DNA of 64,000 bases, taken from positions 620,001 to 684,000 of the forward strand of contig NZ_CP163525.1 in assembly GCF_041080655.1 (NCBI RefSeq). The letters are read 5' to 3'. The translations under genes and the position numbers were made by a program. This document shows, one piece after another, positions 18,591-29,654 of the stretch. How positions within the stretch are numbered: position 1 is the first letter of the stretch; the number at the start of each line of letters is the position of its first letter. The stretch comes from Streptomyces sp. CG4 (lineage in GTDB: Bacteria > Actinomycetota > Actinomycetes > Streptomycetales > Streptomycetaceae). Below the pieces are notes generated by a model. It saw only the letters and a list, made by a program, of their open reading frames with translations. It did not search any database and had not been told where the DNA came from.

Positions 18591-18938
18591 GCGGTGGCTG
18601 TTCGCGCCCACGCGGCGGCAGGTCTCCGCGGCCGTCGGCGGCCGCAACGGCAACACACTGGTGACCCTGCGCGGTGTCGGGCGGGCTCACAGTCGTACGA
18701 GTCCGCCGAGCGCAAGGCGTTCACCGCCATGTCCTGGAATGCGCCCGCCTCGGCGCCGGCCGAGCGGCTGGAGCAGGCGCCGGCCCTGAAGGACATCCCG
18801 GACACGATGTTCCTCGCGGGCGGCGCGCCGGTGAGCGCCCCGGGTGCGCCGGTCGCGGGCATCGGTGTCGTGGGCGCTCCGTCCGGCGACCTGGACGAGC
18901 GGTACGCGCAGGCGGGCGCGCCCGCCCTCGGCCGCTGA
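18591..18938 (+). pseudogene. HbpS/GlcG-like heme-binding protein, truncated and frameshifted
   Basis: Three pieces in different frames line up with the GlcG/HbpS (DUF336) fold: AVAVRAHAAAGL (from about 18591), then QVSAAVGGRNGNTLVTLRG (from about 18622), then SQSYESAERKAFTAMSWN to APSGDLDERYAQAG (to 18938). The LKDIPDTMFLAGGAPV core and the AGIGVVGAPSGDLDE end are typical. At least two frameshifts (near 18622 and 18685) break it, and the N-terminus with its signal peptide is missing. HbpS proteins bind heme and, with SenS-SenR, control furS-cpeB in S. reticuli. Notably, furS-cpeB homologues lie 1.2 kb downstream here, but no senS-senR is present in the window. Confidence 0.68.
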
Positions 18939-19215
18939 CCTGCCAGGACCCACCGTGTCACCTACCCGCCTCCCCTCCGCGCCCCGCACGGCCGCAGGCG
19001 CGCGACCCCGCGGCAGGCCGGCGGCGTTCCGGGCGACGGAACCGCGCGGGCCCTGGGACACCCGCGGCGTCGGCCGGATCACGAAGGGTGGACACCCTGT
19101 GCCGGGCCACGATCCGGTCGGACGGCGACCCGCCGACGCCCGACCGGATCGCACGGGTGGAGCGGGCGGCCCCGGCCGCCGTCTTCGTCGGGGCCGCCCG
19201 CTGGTCGAGTGCCGG

Positions 19216-19920
19216 TCAGGAAGGCTTCGCCGCCAGGACCGCGGTCGCGGCGACGGTGTTGTCGCATTCGGCGAACTCACCGTCCGAGAGGGCGACTTGG
19301 TGATGCCCCGAGCCGGGCAGTCCGACCACGAGCGTCGGGTAGACGGAAGGCTTGGCACCGGACACGCAGTATCCGTCGGCCTCGCCCTGGACCTGGTGGA
19401 AGGTCAGCTTCACCCATGCCTTGCCGCCCGGCCTGAGGGGCACGGCCGACGCGATGCCCGTGGGGGTCACCTTCAGCGGGCTGTTGTGCTCGGGGGAACC
19501 GTTGCCCGCTCCGGCCACCGACGGGTGGCCCCGCAGGACGCACGCGTGTCCGGAGGCGTTGGTGAACTCGACGATCGCCGCGCCCGTGCCGGTGCCGTCG
19601 GGACGGACGGCCGCCTGGTAGGCCGTCGCCGTCACGGCCGACACCGAGCACGTCGGCGTCGTACCGGCCGCGGTGCCGGAGGCGGGAGAGGCCGGGGCGC
19701 CTTGAGCGCTCGACGTGCCGCCGCCGGAGGATCTCGAGGCCGACGGAGCCGCGTGCGTGGGGCTCGTGGTGGCGGGGGCGGTGCCGGCGGGGGTGGCCGG
19801 GGCCGGGGAGGAGGTCTTGGCCGCCCCGTCGTCGCCCGGCGTGCATGCCGTCAGCGACAGCGTGGCGGCGATCACGGCCGTCGCCGACGCGGCGAGGCGG
19901 ATGGTGTTGCGGTGCTGCAT
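19216..19920 (-). CDS. DUF4232 domain lipoprotein
   Basis: 234 residues. The start at 19920 gives MQHRNTIRLAASATAVIA and a lipobox LSLTAC (Cys near residue 28), followed by a Ser/Thr/Pro/Ala linker to about 85. The C-terminal DUF4232 beta-sandwich holds VEFTNASGHACVLRGHPSV, GKAWVKLTFHQV and a final AECDNTV, with cysteines likely to form disulfides. Common in actinobacteria, outer face of the membrane, function unknown. Upstream, CTGTGACG occurs at 20021-20028 and 20041-20048, exactly 20 bp apart, and may be an operator or promoter element. The gene follows katG on the same strand but is separated from it by a strong terminator. Confidence 0.82.
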   Translation of the reverse strand: MQHRNTIRLAASATAVIAATLSLTACTPGDDGAAKTSSPAPATPAGTAPATTSPTHAAPSASRSSGGGTSSAQGAPASPASGTAAGTTPTCSVSAVTATAYQAAVRPDGTGTGAAIVEFTNASGHACVLRGHPSVAGAGNGSPEHNSPLKVTPTGIASAVPLRPGGKAWVKLTFHQVQGEADGYCVSGAKPSVYPTLVVGLPGSGHHQVALSDGEFAECDNTVAATAVLAAKPS

Positions 19921-20109
19921 GGGGTCCCCCGATTCCGGTGTACCTGGTTCGACCGGCTCCGTGCCGGCGCTCACGGACGGAGACAGAGCCGGGAGACTCC
20001 GGGTTTCCCCTGTGGCTCGGCTGTGACGGTTGTGGATCACCTGTGACGATTCTGTGAGGGGAACCCCTGCCTCCGCTCGCGACGACAAGAACGACGCCAA
20101 GAACGACAA

Positions 20110-20149
20110 GGGCGTCCGGGCCGACCTGTGCGGGTCGGCCCGGACGCCC
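20110..20149 (-). terminator. Strong terminator of the furA-katG operon
   Basis: GGGCGTCCGGGCCGACC (20110-20126) pairs perfectly over 17 bp with 20133-20149 around a 6-nt loop, starting 13 bp after the katG stop on the minus strand. It separates katG from the downstream DUF4232 gene. Confidence 0.85.
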
Positions 20150-20161
20150 TCGAAGCGGTGA

Positions 20162-22847
<2,686 letters not shown>

Positions 22848-22905
22848 GAGGCAGAACCTACCCTCATAAACACGAGGGATTCAAGAAAACGAACGATGCA
22901 ATTTT
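22848..22905 (-). promoter_or_regulatory. furA-katG promoter/operator
   Basis: The 58 bp before the fur start are far more AT-rich than the surroundings (ATAAACAC, TTCAAGAAAACGAA). CCCTC (22861-22865) and GAGGG (22874-22878) form a 5-bp dyad with an 8-bp centre, immediately before TTGAATCCC on the minus strand. Streptomyces FurS/FurA is known to bind right upstream of its own start, so this is the probable site. Confidence 0.5.
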
Positions 22906-23403
22906 GGTTGCGCCCCGTCACCCTCCGTCCACCTCGGCGCCCGCCGCCACACCCTCCCGGGGGTTTGCATTCACATATGCCCTCGCGTGGATCCGCCGCG
23001 TGTACGGGTCCGCCTCCGGACGGCCGTGCCGGTCGTGGCGCGCACGGGCGCGGGCGGTACGGCGGCCGGTCCCGGCGGCGGTCGCGGGGCGGGGCGGCGA
23101 GTCGGTGGGCGGGTGGGGCAGGAGGCAGGCCGGGCGGTAGGGCAGCGGGTGGGTCGGGGACATGCCCGCATCATCCGGCCCCGGATCGGCGACGGAGGTG
23201 CGGCAAGCCGGACGGTCCTCCGAACGGGTGAGCCGGGGCGCGGCGCACGTCCGGCCGCCGGGACGACGGCCCAGGTTTCCGGCCTTCGTCCCGACCGGAA
23301 ACCCGGCCCCCGTTCCGTGCGCGGGTGGAGGCGAGGAGGCCGTCCTCGGCTGGGCCGCGGTCACGGACCCGGGGAAACTGGCGCGAGGTACAGCAACGGC
23401 GCG
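22906..23403. other. About 500 bp without a recognised gene
   Basis: Very GC-rich with Arg/Gly/Pro-rich frames on both strands and no recognisable domain, ribosome site or RNA fold. It probably contains decayed sequence leading into the methyltransferase remnant. Confidence 0.45.
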
Positions 23404-24899
23404 ATGCGCTCGGACGCCGTCGCCGCCGCCGTCGCCCTGTACGACCTGCTGAACCCCATGGGATCCCGAGCCCTCGCCCGGCGCCGCGTTCTGTGCCGGG
23501 CCGCTGATGGCCGCGGGTTCGGTCCTGAACGTCGGCTGCGGCATCGACGCTGTCGTACTGGGCGCGCGAGCACCGGCATGCCGGGCGCCTCGTGGGGCTC
23601 GGCCCAGACCCCGCCGCCATGGCCCGCGCGCTGCGGCGCTGCGACATCGAGTGCGCCGACGGCAGGGCGGCCGGCCCGGAGATCATCACGGTGGCGCGGC
23701 GGCCGTGGCGGGGAAGGTCGTGGCCGGCAGGGGTGCCTGGTCAGCGGGCGTGGTGGCGGGCGGCTTGGGCGGACCGGTAGCGGTGGGCGGGCGTGGAAGG
23801 CCTCCTTCGGTTCCCAGTGCCAGCCGGAGGCGGGGTCGTCCGGGCGGTCCTTGAGGGTCTTGGTGATGGCGTAGCTCGCCATGTCGAGGTCGTGGCGCGG
23901 GTCGCCCGGGCGGTGCGGGGCGTCGGGGGTCACGAACTCGAAGGCCATCGCCGCGTACAGGTCCGTCGCGGAGAAGGCGTCGAGGAGTCGCATGAGATAC
24001 GTCGCCTGGGTGCGCTCGCTGCGCACCAGGTCGCCCCTGATCTCCGGGGGCGTCTTGCCGCGGTCGACGATGTCCCAGCCCATCCCGGCGGTCCTGGGCG
24101 CCCCGACGTACGCGCAGGTGCCGAACTCGGTGATGGCCAGCGGCTTGCCCCACCGCCGATAGCGGCTCAACTCCCTTATGTAGTCGGCCTTGTGGGGGAA
24201 GTACGAGTAGTAGTCGATGCCCATGATGTCGAAGAGGCGCCAGTCGACCTTGTCGTCCTGCGCGGCGGCGTAGCTCAGCGGGCCGTGGAAGACGGACCGG
24301 CCGACCGCCGCCGCCTTCGCCGTGAAGCGGTCCAGGCGGCGCTGCATCGCGACGGGGTCCACGGTGCCGTCGAGCAGGTTCCGGATCCGTTCGAAGACGT
24401 CGGCGCCCGGGACGATGCCGGGGACGAACAGCCAGAACTCGCAGCCCACACTGAGGTCCACGGCCGCGCCGTGCCTGCGCAGCCGCTCCGCGAACCGGCC
24501 GGTCTCGGTGAGGTGTTCCAGGATGTCCCGTTCGGGCGCGTCGCCGAGAGTCGGCTGGAGCCAGACCCGCAGCCCCTGTTCGGCCGCCTCGGCGGCGGTG
24601 GCCCTGAGCCGTTCCACGCCGTCACCCGTCACATCGACGGTGTCGGCGTGCAGTTCGTCGCGGATGGCCCGGATGTCCTTGCGCATCCGGGCCACGCTGA
24701 AAGCCGTACCCGGTGTCTCCCCCGCGCCCACGGTGTACACGACCCCGTGGTGGCGCAGTCCGCCGTGCGCGCCACGAAGCTGCCCCGAGCCGCCCTGCGC
24801 GGCGCGGGCCCGGCCCGCCGGCAGCACGGTCGCGGCCAGCCCCGCGGACGCCATACCGGCAACGAACTGCACACGTTTGATCCCCTTGGTCCTCTGCAT
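23361..24899 (-). CDS. Secreted TIM-barrel glycosidase-like protein with a frameshifted C-terminal tail
   Basis: Signal peptide at residues 1-35 (cut after AGRARA). The core to about residue 370 resembles a conserved actinobacterial family with a glycosidase-like barrel: HHGVVYTVGAGETPGT, LSVGCEFWLFVPG and AITEFGTCAYVG, whose Glu residues sit like acid/base and nucleophile. Relatives are sometimes labelled abortive infection proteins without evidence. The normal end (HWEPKEAFHA) is at about 23790. After it the frame runs 143 codons as Pro/Arg-rich sequence antisense to the methyltransferase remnant. One base less near 23785 would give HRYRSAQAARHHAR and a stop at 23741, so a 1-nt insertion is likely. 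The core is probably functional only if the tail is tolerated. Confidence 0.6.
   Translation of the reverse strand: MQRTKGIKRVQFVAGMASAGLAATVLPAGRARAAQGGSGQLRGAHGGLRHHGVVYTVGAGETPGTAFSVARMRKDIRAIRDELHADTVDVTGDGVERLRATAAEAAEQGLRVWLQPTLGDAPERDILEHLTETGRFAERLRRHGAAVDLSVGCEFWLFVPGIVPGADVFERIRNLLDGTVDPVAMQRRLDRFTAKAAAVGRSVFHGPLSYAAAQDDKVDWRLFDIMGIDYYSYFPHKADYIRELSRYRRWGKPLAITEFGTCAYVGAPRTAGMGWDIVDRGKTPPEIRGDLVRSERTQATYLMRLLDAFSATDLYAAMAFEFVTPDAPHRPGDPRHDLDMASYAITKTLKDRPDDPASGWHWEPKEAFHARPPLPVRPSRPPPRPLTRHPCRPRPSPPRPPRHRDDLRAGRPAVGALDVAAPQRAGHGGGVWAEPHEAPGMPVLARPVRQRRCRSRRSGPNPRPSAARHRTRRRARARDPMGFSRSYRATAAATASERIAPLLYLAPVSPGP
23404..23720 (+). pseudogene. Class I SAM-dependent methyltransferase remnant
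   Basis: Pieces in at least three frames match a small methyltransferase: ATG 23404 with VAAAVALYDLLNPMG, then PLMAAGSVLNVGCGID (motif I, normally LDVGCGTG) from about 23497, then AREHRHAGRLVGLGPDPAAM and RRCDIECADGRAA to about 23675. Gly-rich motif I is damaged (VGCGIDA), and no single frame covers the gene. It overlaps, on the opposite strand, the abnormal C-terminal extension of the neighbouring TIM-barrel-like protein, so both 3' ends have run into each other. Confidence 0.55.
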
Positions 24900-25039
24900 A
24901 CGGTCACCCTGCCGCGCCTGACCCCACAGGCGCCGTCCGCCGACGGTCTAGCGCGCAGGGCCGAAGGGTGCGGATCCGGCGCCGAAAGTCGCGGGCGCCG
25001 CCATCGCCTCACTTCACCCCGCCCGGAGCCGGCAGGTGC

Positions 25040-25918
25040 TCAGCGGAAGCGGGGGGCCGCACGCGGTTCCGGTTCCGGTGCCGGCGCCGAGGTGGGGCGG
25101 ACCTCGGTGGCTTCCGGTGATCCGAGTGACTCTAGCGCGCGGGCCGATGCGGAGCCCGGCTCGGCGTGGTAGATCGCCAGGATCTGGCCGCCGGAGTCGT
25201 TGATCGGCAGTTTCTCGCGGCGCAACTCCAGCAGGCCGACCTGCGGGTGGCGCAGCCGCATCCGGCCTCCGGCCAGCGCGGTGACGTCGTGCCGGGCCCA
25301 CAGTCGCCGGAACGGTTCGCTGGCCAGGGACAGTTCGCCGACCAGCTGGACGATCCGTGGGTCGTCGACGTCGCCGCCCACGGATGCGCGGAACCCGGCG
25401 ACGATGCCGCGGGCCACCTGTTCCCAGTCGGGGTGGAGATCGCGCTCGGCGGCGTCCAGGAAGATCGCCCGCAGCCGGTTCGCCCCTGGCCGGATGTTGG
25501 GTGACACGGCGGTGGCCAGCCGGTTCGCGGCGAGCACGTCGAACCTGCGGCTCTCCACGAACGCGGGCAGGTTGATCACGTCGAGCAGTTGCCGGACCCC
25601 GCTCGGCACCACCTCGCGGCGCGGCCGCCGGGACGCGGCCGGGCGGGCGGTGGACAGACTCAACAGGTGTTGCGTGGCGGGCGCGTCCAGCCGGAACACC
25701 CGCGCGAGGGCCTCCAGCACCTGCGCGGACGGATTGCGGTCGCGGCCCTGCTCCAGGCGGAGGTAGTAGTCGGCGCTGATGCCGGCCAGAGTGGCGACCT
25801 CCTCACGGCGCAGCCCGGGGGTGCGGCGTACGCCCACGACGGACAGCCCCGCTTCCGCGGGGTCGGTCAGTTCACGGCGGGCCCGAAGGTACTCCCCGAG
25901 CGCGTTCGGCCTGCTCAT
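25040..25918 (-). CDS. XRE-family regulator with MmyB-like ligand-binding domain
   Basis: 292 residues. The HTH_31 domain is at about 5-85 (GVRRTPGLRREEVATLAGIS and ADYYLRLEQGRDRNPS), followed by the MmyB-like PAS-type domain (FDVLAANRLATAV to the C-terminus) which in this family binds fatty acids or other small ligands. GGDVDDPRIVQLVGELSLAS and HPQVGLLELRREKLPI are typical. The tail is Pro/Arg-rich. Start ATG at 25918 gives MSRPNALGEYLRARREL. No adjacent divergent gene, so the target is not obvious; the TIM-barrel-like gene 140 bp downstream on the same strand could be co-transcribed. Confidence 0.87.
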   Translation of the reverse strand: MSRPNALGEYLRARRELTDPAEAGLSVVGVRRTPGLRREEVATLAGISADYYLRLEQGRDRNPSAQVLEALARVFRLDAPATQHLLSLSTARPAASRRPRREVVPSGVRQLLDVINLPAFVESRRFDVLAANRLATAVSPNIRPGANRLRAIFLDAAERDLHPDWEQVARGIVAGFRASVGGDVDDPRIVQLVGELSLASEPFRRLWARHDVTALAGGRMRLRHPQVGLLELRREKLPINDSGGQILAIYHAEPGSASARALESLGSPEATEVRPTSAPAPEPEPRAAPRFR

Positions 25919-26046
25919 GTCCCCGATCCTACGAGCCCGCGGAACCCCGTGCTCGGCCCCGCCACTTCCGGGCCGGCGCATTCCCCGCCCGTTCCTCCCG
26001 GCCCGGCATCCACTCACGTCACCTCGGCGATCGAGGCGTAAGGCGC

Positions 26047-26754
26047 TCACGGGAGTTGGAACGCGTCGGCGAGGAGGGCGAGTTGGGTGTCGAGGAGCGT
26101 GGCGGTCCGGTGGCCCATGCCGGTGTACTGGCCGGTGACTTCGAGGCTGACGGTGCCGTGGAGGTGGGACCAGGCGAGGATCGTGCCGCCCAGGGCGCAG
26201 TGTGCGCGCGGGTCCGAGGGGTCCAGGTCGGTGCGGGCGCGAAGCCAGTCGACGGCGCTGGGATCGGTGCGCAGCCAGGTCGCCATCTCGTCGACGACCG
26301 GCTGGACGGGCTCGGTGGCCTCGCCCTGGGCGAAGACGGCGACGAACGGCCCCATCGCGTACCGCGAGCGCGCGACGATGTCGGCCGGGGGTGTGTAGCC
26401 GGGGGCGGGCGGGCCCTGGATGAGCAGGTAGCGGTGCGGCTGCGAACGGGCCCAGGCGTGGTAGGCGCCGCCCAGGGCACGCAGAGTGGTGCGCGGGTCG
26501 GGACTCGGGGTCACCGCGTTGATCGCCTGACCGGCGTCGTCGTACGCGGAGCGGACCAGCTCGTGGAGCAGTTCGTCACGGCCCCCGAAGTAGCGGTACA
26601 GGGCCGGCCCGGACATCCCCATCTCGCGGGCGATGGCGTTGAGGGCGACGCCCTGTACGCCGCTGTCGGCCAGCTGCCGCAGGGCGACGGACTTGATCTC
26701 CTCGCGGACCTGTGCGCGGTAGCGGGCGCGCGGCCCGGCCGGCGTGGCTGCCAT
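26047..26754 (-). CDS. TetR family transcriptional regulator
   Basis: 235 residues. N-terminal TetR HTH at about 15-65 (GVALNAIAREMGMSGPALYR, YFGGRDELLHELV), followed by a WHG-type C-terminal domain (AYHAWARSQPHRYLLIQGP, CALGGTILAWSHLHGTVSLE). It is divergent from an NAD-dependent epimerase gene with a 211-bp gap that holds AT-rich candidate operator sequence, so it is probably the local repressor of that gene. ATG at 26754. Confidence 0.88.
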   Translation of the reverse strand: MAATPAGPRARYRAQVREEIKSVALRQLADSGVQGVALNAIAREMGMSGPALYRYFGGRDELLHELVRSAYDDAGQAINAVTPSPDPRTTLRALGGAYHAWARSQPHRYLLIQGPPAPGYTPPADIVARSRYAMGPFVAVFAQGEATEPVQPVVDEMATWLRTDPSAVDWLRARTDLDPSDPRAHCALGGTILAWSHLHGTVSLEVTGQYTGMGHRTATLLDTQLALLADAFQLP

Positions 26755-26848
26755 CTCTCACCTCTGGGGTCGGTTCGGTGCGTTCAGTGTGGCGCGATGC
26801 GGTGCGCCGGGGCGGGCACCGCGGCCCGAACGGGACTCGCGCCCGCCA

Positions 26849-26895
26849 TTGCGAGTACCTATCGCTAGAGTTAGAGTCTATAACTGTTCACCGGG
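26849..26895. promoter_or_regulatory. Candidate TetR operator/promoter upstream of the epimerase
   Basis: An AT-rich island in a GC-rich gap: ATCGCTAGAGTTAGAGTCTA at 26861-26880 then TAACTG. TAGAG occurs at 26866-26870 and 26872-26876 and its complement TCTA at 26877-26880. The AGTTAGAGTCTATAACT part is a near-dyad, which suits a TetR-type repressor and also a -10 region. Confidence 0.4.
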
Positions 26896-26965
26896 CGATG
26901 CCGATCAGCCCAGACACAGCCCGCAAACAGCGCACAGGCAGCACAGGGAAGAGGAGGAGCCCGAC

Positions 26966-27919
26966 ATGAACACCACCGCACGCGATCTGCACGTAGTCCT
27001 CGGCGCCGGACCGGCCGGTTCGACCCTGGCCGGGGAACTGGCCCGGCGGGGCCACGAGGTCCGCCTGGTCGACCGCTCCGGTACCGGTGCCACACCCGAG
27101 GGTGTGTCCCGGCTCAAGGGCGACGTCGGCACCGTCGAGGGTACCCGGGCCGCGATCGAGGGCGCGGCCGTGGTCTACCACTGCGTGAACGTCGCCTATC
27201 ACCTGCAGATCGAGATGATGCCCGGCATCCAGGACGCCGTGCTCGGCGCCGTCGAGGCCGAGGGCGCCCGTCTGGTCGTCCTCGACACCCTGTACCCCTA
27301 CGGCGAGACCCACGGCCAGGTCATGACCGAGGACACCCCGTGGCACGCGACCAGCGCCAAGGGGAGGATGCGGGCGGCCCTCGACGAGAAGTACCTGGCC
27401 GCGCACCGCACCGGCCGGGCCCGTGTCGTACTGGGCCGCTCGGCCGACTTCGTCGGTCCCGGCGTGCTCAACTCCAGCCTCGGTGGCGCGGTCTTCCCCG
27501 GCGCGCTGACCGGCGGTGAGGTGTTCGGCCTGGGCGACATCGACCTGCCGCACAGCTACACCGACATCCGCGACGTGGCCGCCGGGCTGGCCACCCTCGG
27601 CGAGAACCCGGACGGCGACGGCCGCGTATGGCATCTGCCGACCGCTCCGGCCCGGACCACCCGGGAGGTCTTCCGGATGATCGAGGAGAAGGCCGGACAG
27701 CCGCTGAACCTCGCCGTCAAGTCGGAGCCGCGCCCGTTCGGCCCGTTCGGCGAGGTCTTCATGAACTCCTACGCCGAGCTCTTCTACCAGCACACCGAAC
27801 CGCAGGTGATGGACTCCACCGCGATCCAGGACGCCTTCGGCATCAAGCCCTTCCCGCTGGACACCACCCTGGACTACACCCTCGCCTGGTACCGCACGTT
27901 CCTGGCCTCCCAGCGCTGA
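26966..27919 (+). CDS. NAD-dependent epimerase/dehydratase family protein
   Basis: 317 residues, extended SDR/atypical SDR. The Rossmann start is VVLGAGPAGSTLAGELARRG (GxGxxGxxLA form). Later parts are LYPYGETHGQVMTEDTPW (Tyr of the active site in the YGE-like position), ADFVGPGVLNSSLGG and SYTDIRDVAAGLATL. It is probably a reductase or epimerase on a nucleotide sugar or other small alcohol. GAGGAGG 8 nt before the ATG is the ribosome site. Regulated by the divergent TetR gene. Unlike the neighbours it has no signal or transmembrane part. Confidence 0.83.
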   Translation: MNTTARDLHVVLGAGPAGSTLAGELARRGHEVRLVDRSGTGATPEGVSRLKGDVGTVEGTRAAIEGAAVVYHCVNVAYHLQIEMMPGIQDAVLGAVEAEGARLVVLDTLYPYGETHGQVMTEDTPWHATSAKGRMRAALDEKYLAAHRTGRARVVLGRSADFVGPGVLNSSLGGAVFPGALTGGEVFGLGDIDLPHSYTDIRDVAAGLATLGENPDGDGRVWHLPTAPARTTREVFRMIEEKAGQPLNLAVKSEPRPFGPFGEVFMNSYAELFYQHTEPQVMDSTAIQDAFGIKPFPLDTTLDYTLAWYRTFLASQR

Positions 27920-27978
27920 CCGTCGGATGATCGGCGTCAGCCGGCAGCACACCGGCCGGGGCCGACGCGGGCCGGGGT

Positions 27979-29598
27979 TCACCCCATCGGCTCGCGCTCG
28001 GGTGCGGACGACGGGGCGCCCGCCCATCGGTGCAGGGCGGCTTCGAGGCCGGTGACGGCGGCGAGGTCGGTGGTGTCGGAGGCCCAGGCAACTACCCCGT
28101 CCGGGCGTACCAGCACCCCCGTCGGCATCGCGTGGTCGTCGGTCACGCCGCTCACCCGCCCGGCCCAGGCCGCGCCGAGGCGGGCGAACGCGCCGTCCGG
28201 ACTGCGGTCGAGCAGCAGGAACCCGCCGCCGTGGCCGTGGTCGGCGAGCCGGGAGCCGTCGCTCAGCCACAGGTCGGGGACGTAGCGCCCGACCAGTGGA
28301 TGGTCGCCGGGCAGGTCGATGCGCTGCGTGACGCCGGAGATCTTCTTGACCGCGTAGGTCGCGCCCGTCCGACTGCTCAGCAGATCGGTGACGACCTCCC
28401 GGAGGGCGGCCGACTTGGCGTCCCCGCGCATCACGCCGATCTGGGCGCGCGTCCACTCCAGCACCCAGGCGCCGAGGGGACGGCGCTCGGCGTCGTAGGT
28501 GTCGAGCAGCCCTTCGGGGGCCCATCCGGCGATCACGGCTCCGAGCTTCCAGCCGAGGTTCATCGCGTCGCCGACCCCGAGGTTGAGCCCCTGACCGCCG
28601 AACGGTGAGTGCACGTGCGCGGCGTCGCCGGCCAGCAGTACCCGCCCGGACCGGTAGGTCGCGGCCTGGCGGGCGTTGTCGGTCCAGCGGGTCGCGGTGC
28701 CACGCAGCGCGGTCAGCGTCACGTCGGTGCCCGAGACCCGGCGCAGACTGGTCTGCACCTCCTCCAGGGTGACCGGCGCCGTGGGGGTCCCCCCGCGCGA
28801 GCGAAGCCGAGCGTGGGGCAGGTCGGCGGCGGCGCCGTCGAACTCCACGGTGACCACCCGCCCGGGCTGTGGCCCGTAGCGGTACGCCCCCCGGGTCGAC
28901 CACGCCCATCCGTGCGCGAGCATTGACGGGTCGGCGATGTCGACGACCGCCAGGTGGCCGGTGAGTTCGGGGTCGGTGCCGGGGAAGTCGATGCCGGCGA
29001 GGCGGCGCACGGTGCTGCGCCCGCCGTCGCACCCGACCAGCCACCCGGTGCGCACCGGGCCGGCAGTGGTGCCGACGCGCACGCCGTCGCCGGTGTCTTC
29101 GAGCCCGGTGACCTCCACCCCGCGCACCACCGGTACGCCGAGTCGCGCGAGGTGGCCGGCCAGCAGTTCCTCCAGCTCTCGCTGCGGCACCATCCTCGCC
29201 CCGGCGACCGCGGTGTGCGCGGCGAGGTCGGGATCGGACCAGTCCACGAGGTCGGCGTCGAGGATCATTCCGGCGAAATGCCCGGTGAACCGCGACTCGC
29301 GCGCTCGCCGGCCACCACCGCGCTCACCGGGCTGCTGGTCGTCGGCCGTGCGAGCGAACGACCCCACCCGCGCGAGTATCTCTCGCTGCACCTGTTCGGC
29401 GGCGGGCAGCAGGCCCCGCCGGTCGAGCGCCTCGGCCGTCGGCACGTTGATCGCCCCCGCCTTCATCGCCTCGTCCGGCTCGGCCCGTCGTTCGAGTATC
29501 TGCACCGTCACCCCGGAAAGCGCCAGCTCCGCTGCGAGCACGAGGCCCACCGGCCCGGCCCCGACCACGGTCACGTCCATGTCCTGGTTCACATTCAT
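27979..29598 (-). CDS. FAD-dependent aromatic monooxygenase (RdmE/PgaE-like) carrying an in-frame dispersed repeat
   Basis: 539 residues from the ATG at 29598 (MNVNQDMDV). FAD-binding VVGAGPVGLVLAAELALSG, DG motif VGCDGGRSTVRRLAG, GD motif LLAGDAAHVHSPFGGQGLN, and the C-terminal thioredoxin-like domain usual in rifampicin or anthracycline-type hydroxylases. An upstream in-frame TTG start at 29640 would extend through the operator and is rejected. Between ADLP and VTLEEV a 13-residue stretch HARLRSRGGTPTA has no place in the family; it is encoded by a palindromic repeat (see 28781-28818). The gene is divergent from a TetR gene with two palindromes in between. It could inactivate or tailor an aromatic antibiotic; the substrate is unknown. 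Confidence 0.85.
   Translation of the reverse strand: MNVNQDMDVTVVGAGPVGLVLAAELALSGVTVQILERRAEPDEAMKAGAINVPTAEALDRRGLLPAAEQVQREILARVGSFARTADDQQPGERGGGRRARESRFTGHFAGMILDADLVDWSDPDLAAHTAVAGARMVPQRELEELLAGHLARLGVPVVRGVEVTGLEDTGDGVRVGTTAGPVRTGWLVGCDGGRSTVRRLAGIDFPGTDPELTGHLAVVDIADPSMLAHGWAWSTRGAYRYGPQPGRVVTVEFDGAAADLPHARLRSRGGTPTAPVTLEEVQTSLRRVSGTDVTLTALRGTATRWTDNARQAATYRSGRVLLAGDAAHVHSPFGGQGLNLGVGDAMNLGWKLGAVIAGWAPEGLLDTYDAERRPLGAWVLEWTRAQIGVMRGDAKSAALREVVTDLLSSRTGATYAVKKISGVTQRIDLPGDHPLVGRYVPDLWLSDGSRLADHGHGGGFLLLDRSPDGAFARLGAAWAGRVSGVTDDHAMPTGVLVRPDGVVAWASDTTDLAAVTGLEAALHRWAGAPSSAPEREPMG
28781..28818. repeat. Palindromic dispersed repeat inside a coding sequence
   Basis: GGGGG/CCCCC and a second dyad with arms CCCCGCG and CGTGGGG around GCGAGCGAAGCCGAG-like centre. 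This matches my memory of short palindromic elements that occur many times, mostly between genes, in Streptomyces chromosomes (hairpin of G/C arms with a CGAGCGAAGCCGAG core). Here it lies in frame in the FAD monooxygenase gene. Confidence 0.55.
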
Positions 29599-29604
29599 CT
29601 TCAC

Positions 29605-29633
29605 GAACACTGTTCTATGTACGAACAGCGTTC
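29605..29633. promoter_or_regulatory. Tandem operators between monooxygenase and TetR gene
   Basis: GAACACTGTTC (29605-29615) is a perfect dyad with one centre base; GAACAGCGTTC (29623-29633) is a near-perfect copy, 18 bp centre to centre. Together they read as a TetR-type double operator covering the promoters of both divergent genes. Confidence 0.7.
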
Positions 29634-29642
29634 GCGTCAAGC

Positions 29643-29648
29643 TATGAT
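29643..29648 (+). promoter_or_regulatory. -10 element of a probably leaderless TetR gene
   Basis: TATGAT ends 6 nt before the GTG start at 29655, with no ribosome-binding sequence in between, so transcription should begin at or near the start codon. Its -35 region would fall inside the operators at 29605-29633. Confidence 0.55.
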
Positions 29649-29654
29649 GATCGG

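Noticed and set aside
27940..27956. GCCGG/CCGGC hairpin between epimerase and monooxygenase
   Set aside because: Only 5 bp and common by chance at this GC content.
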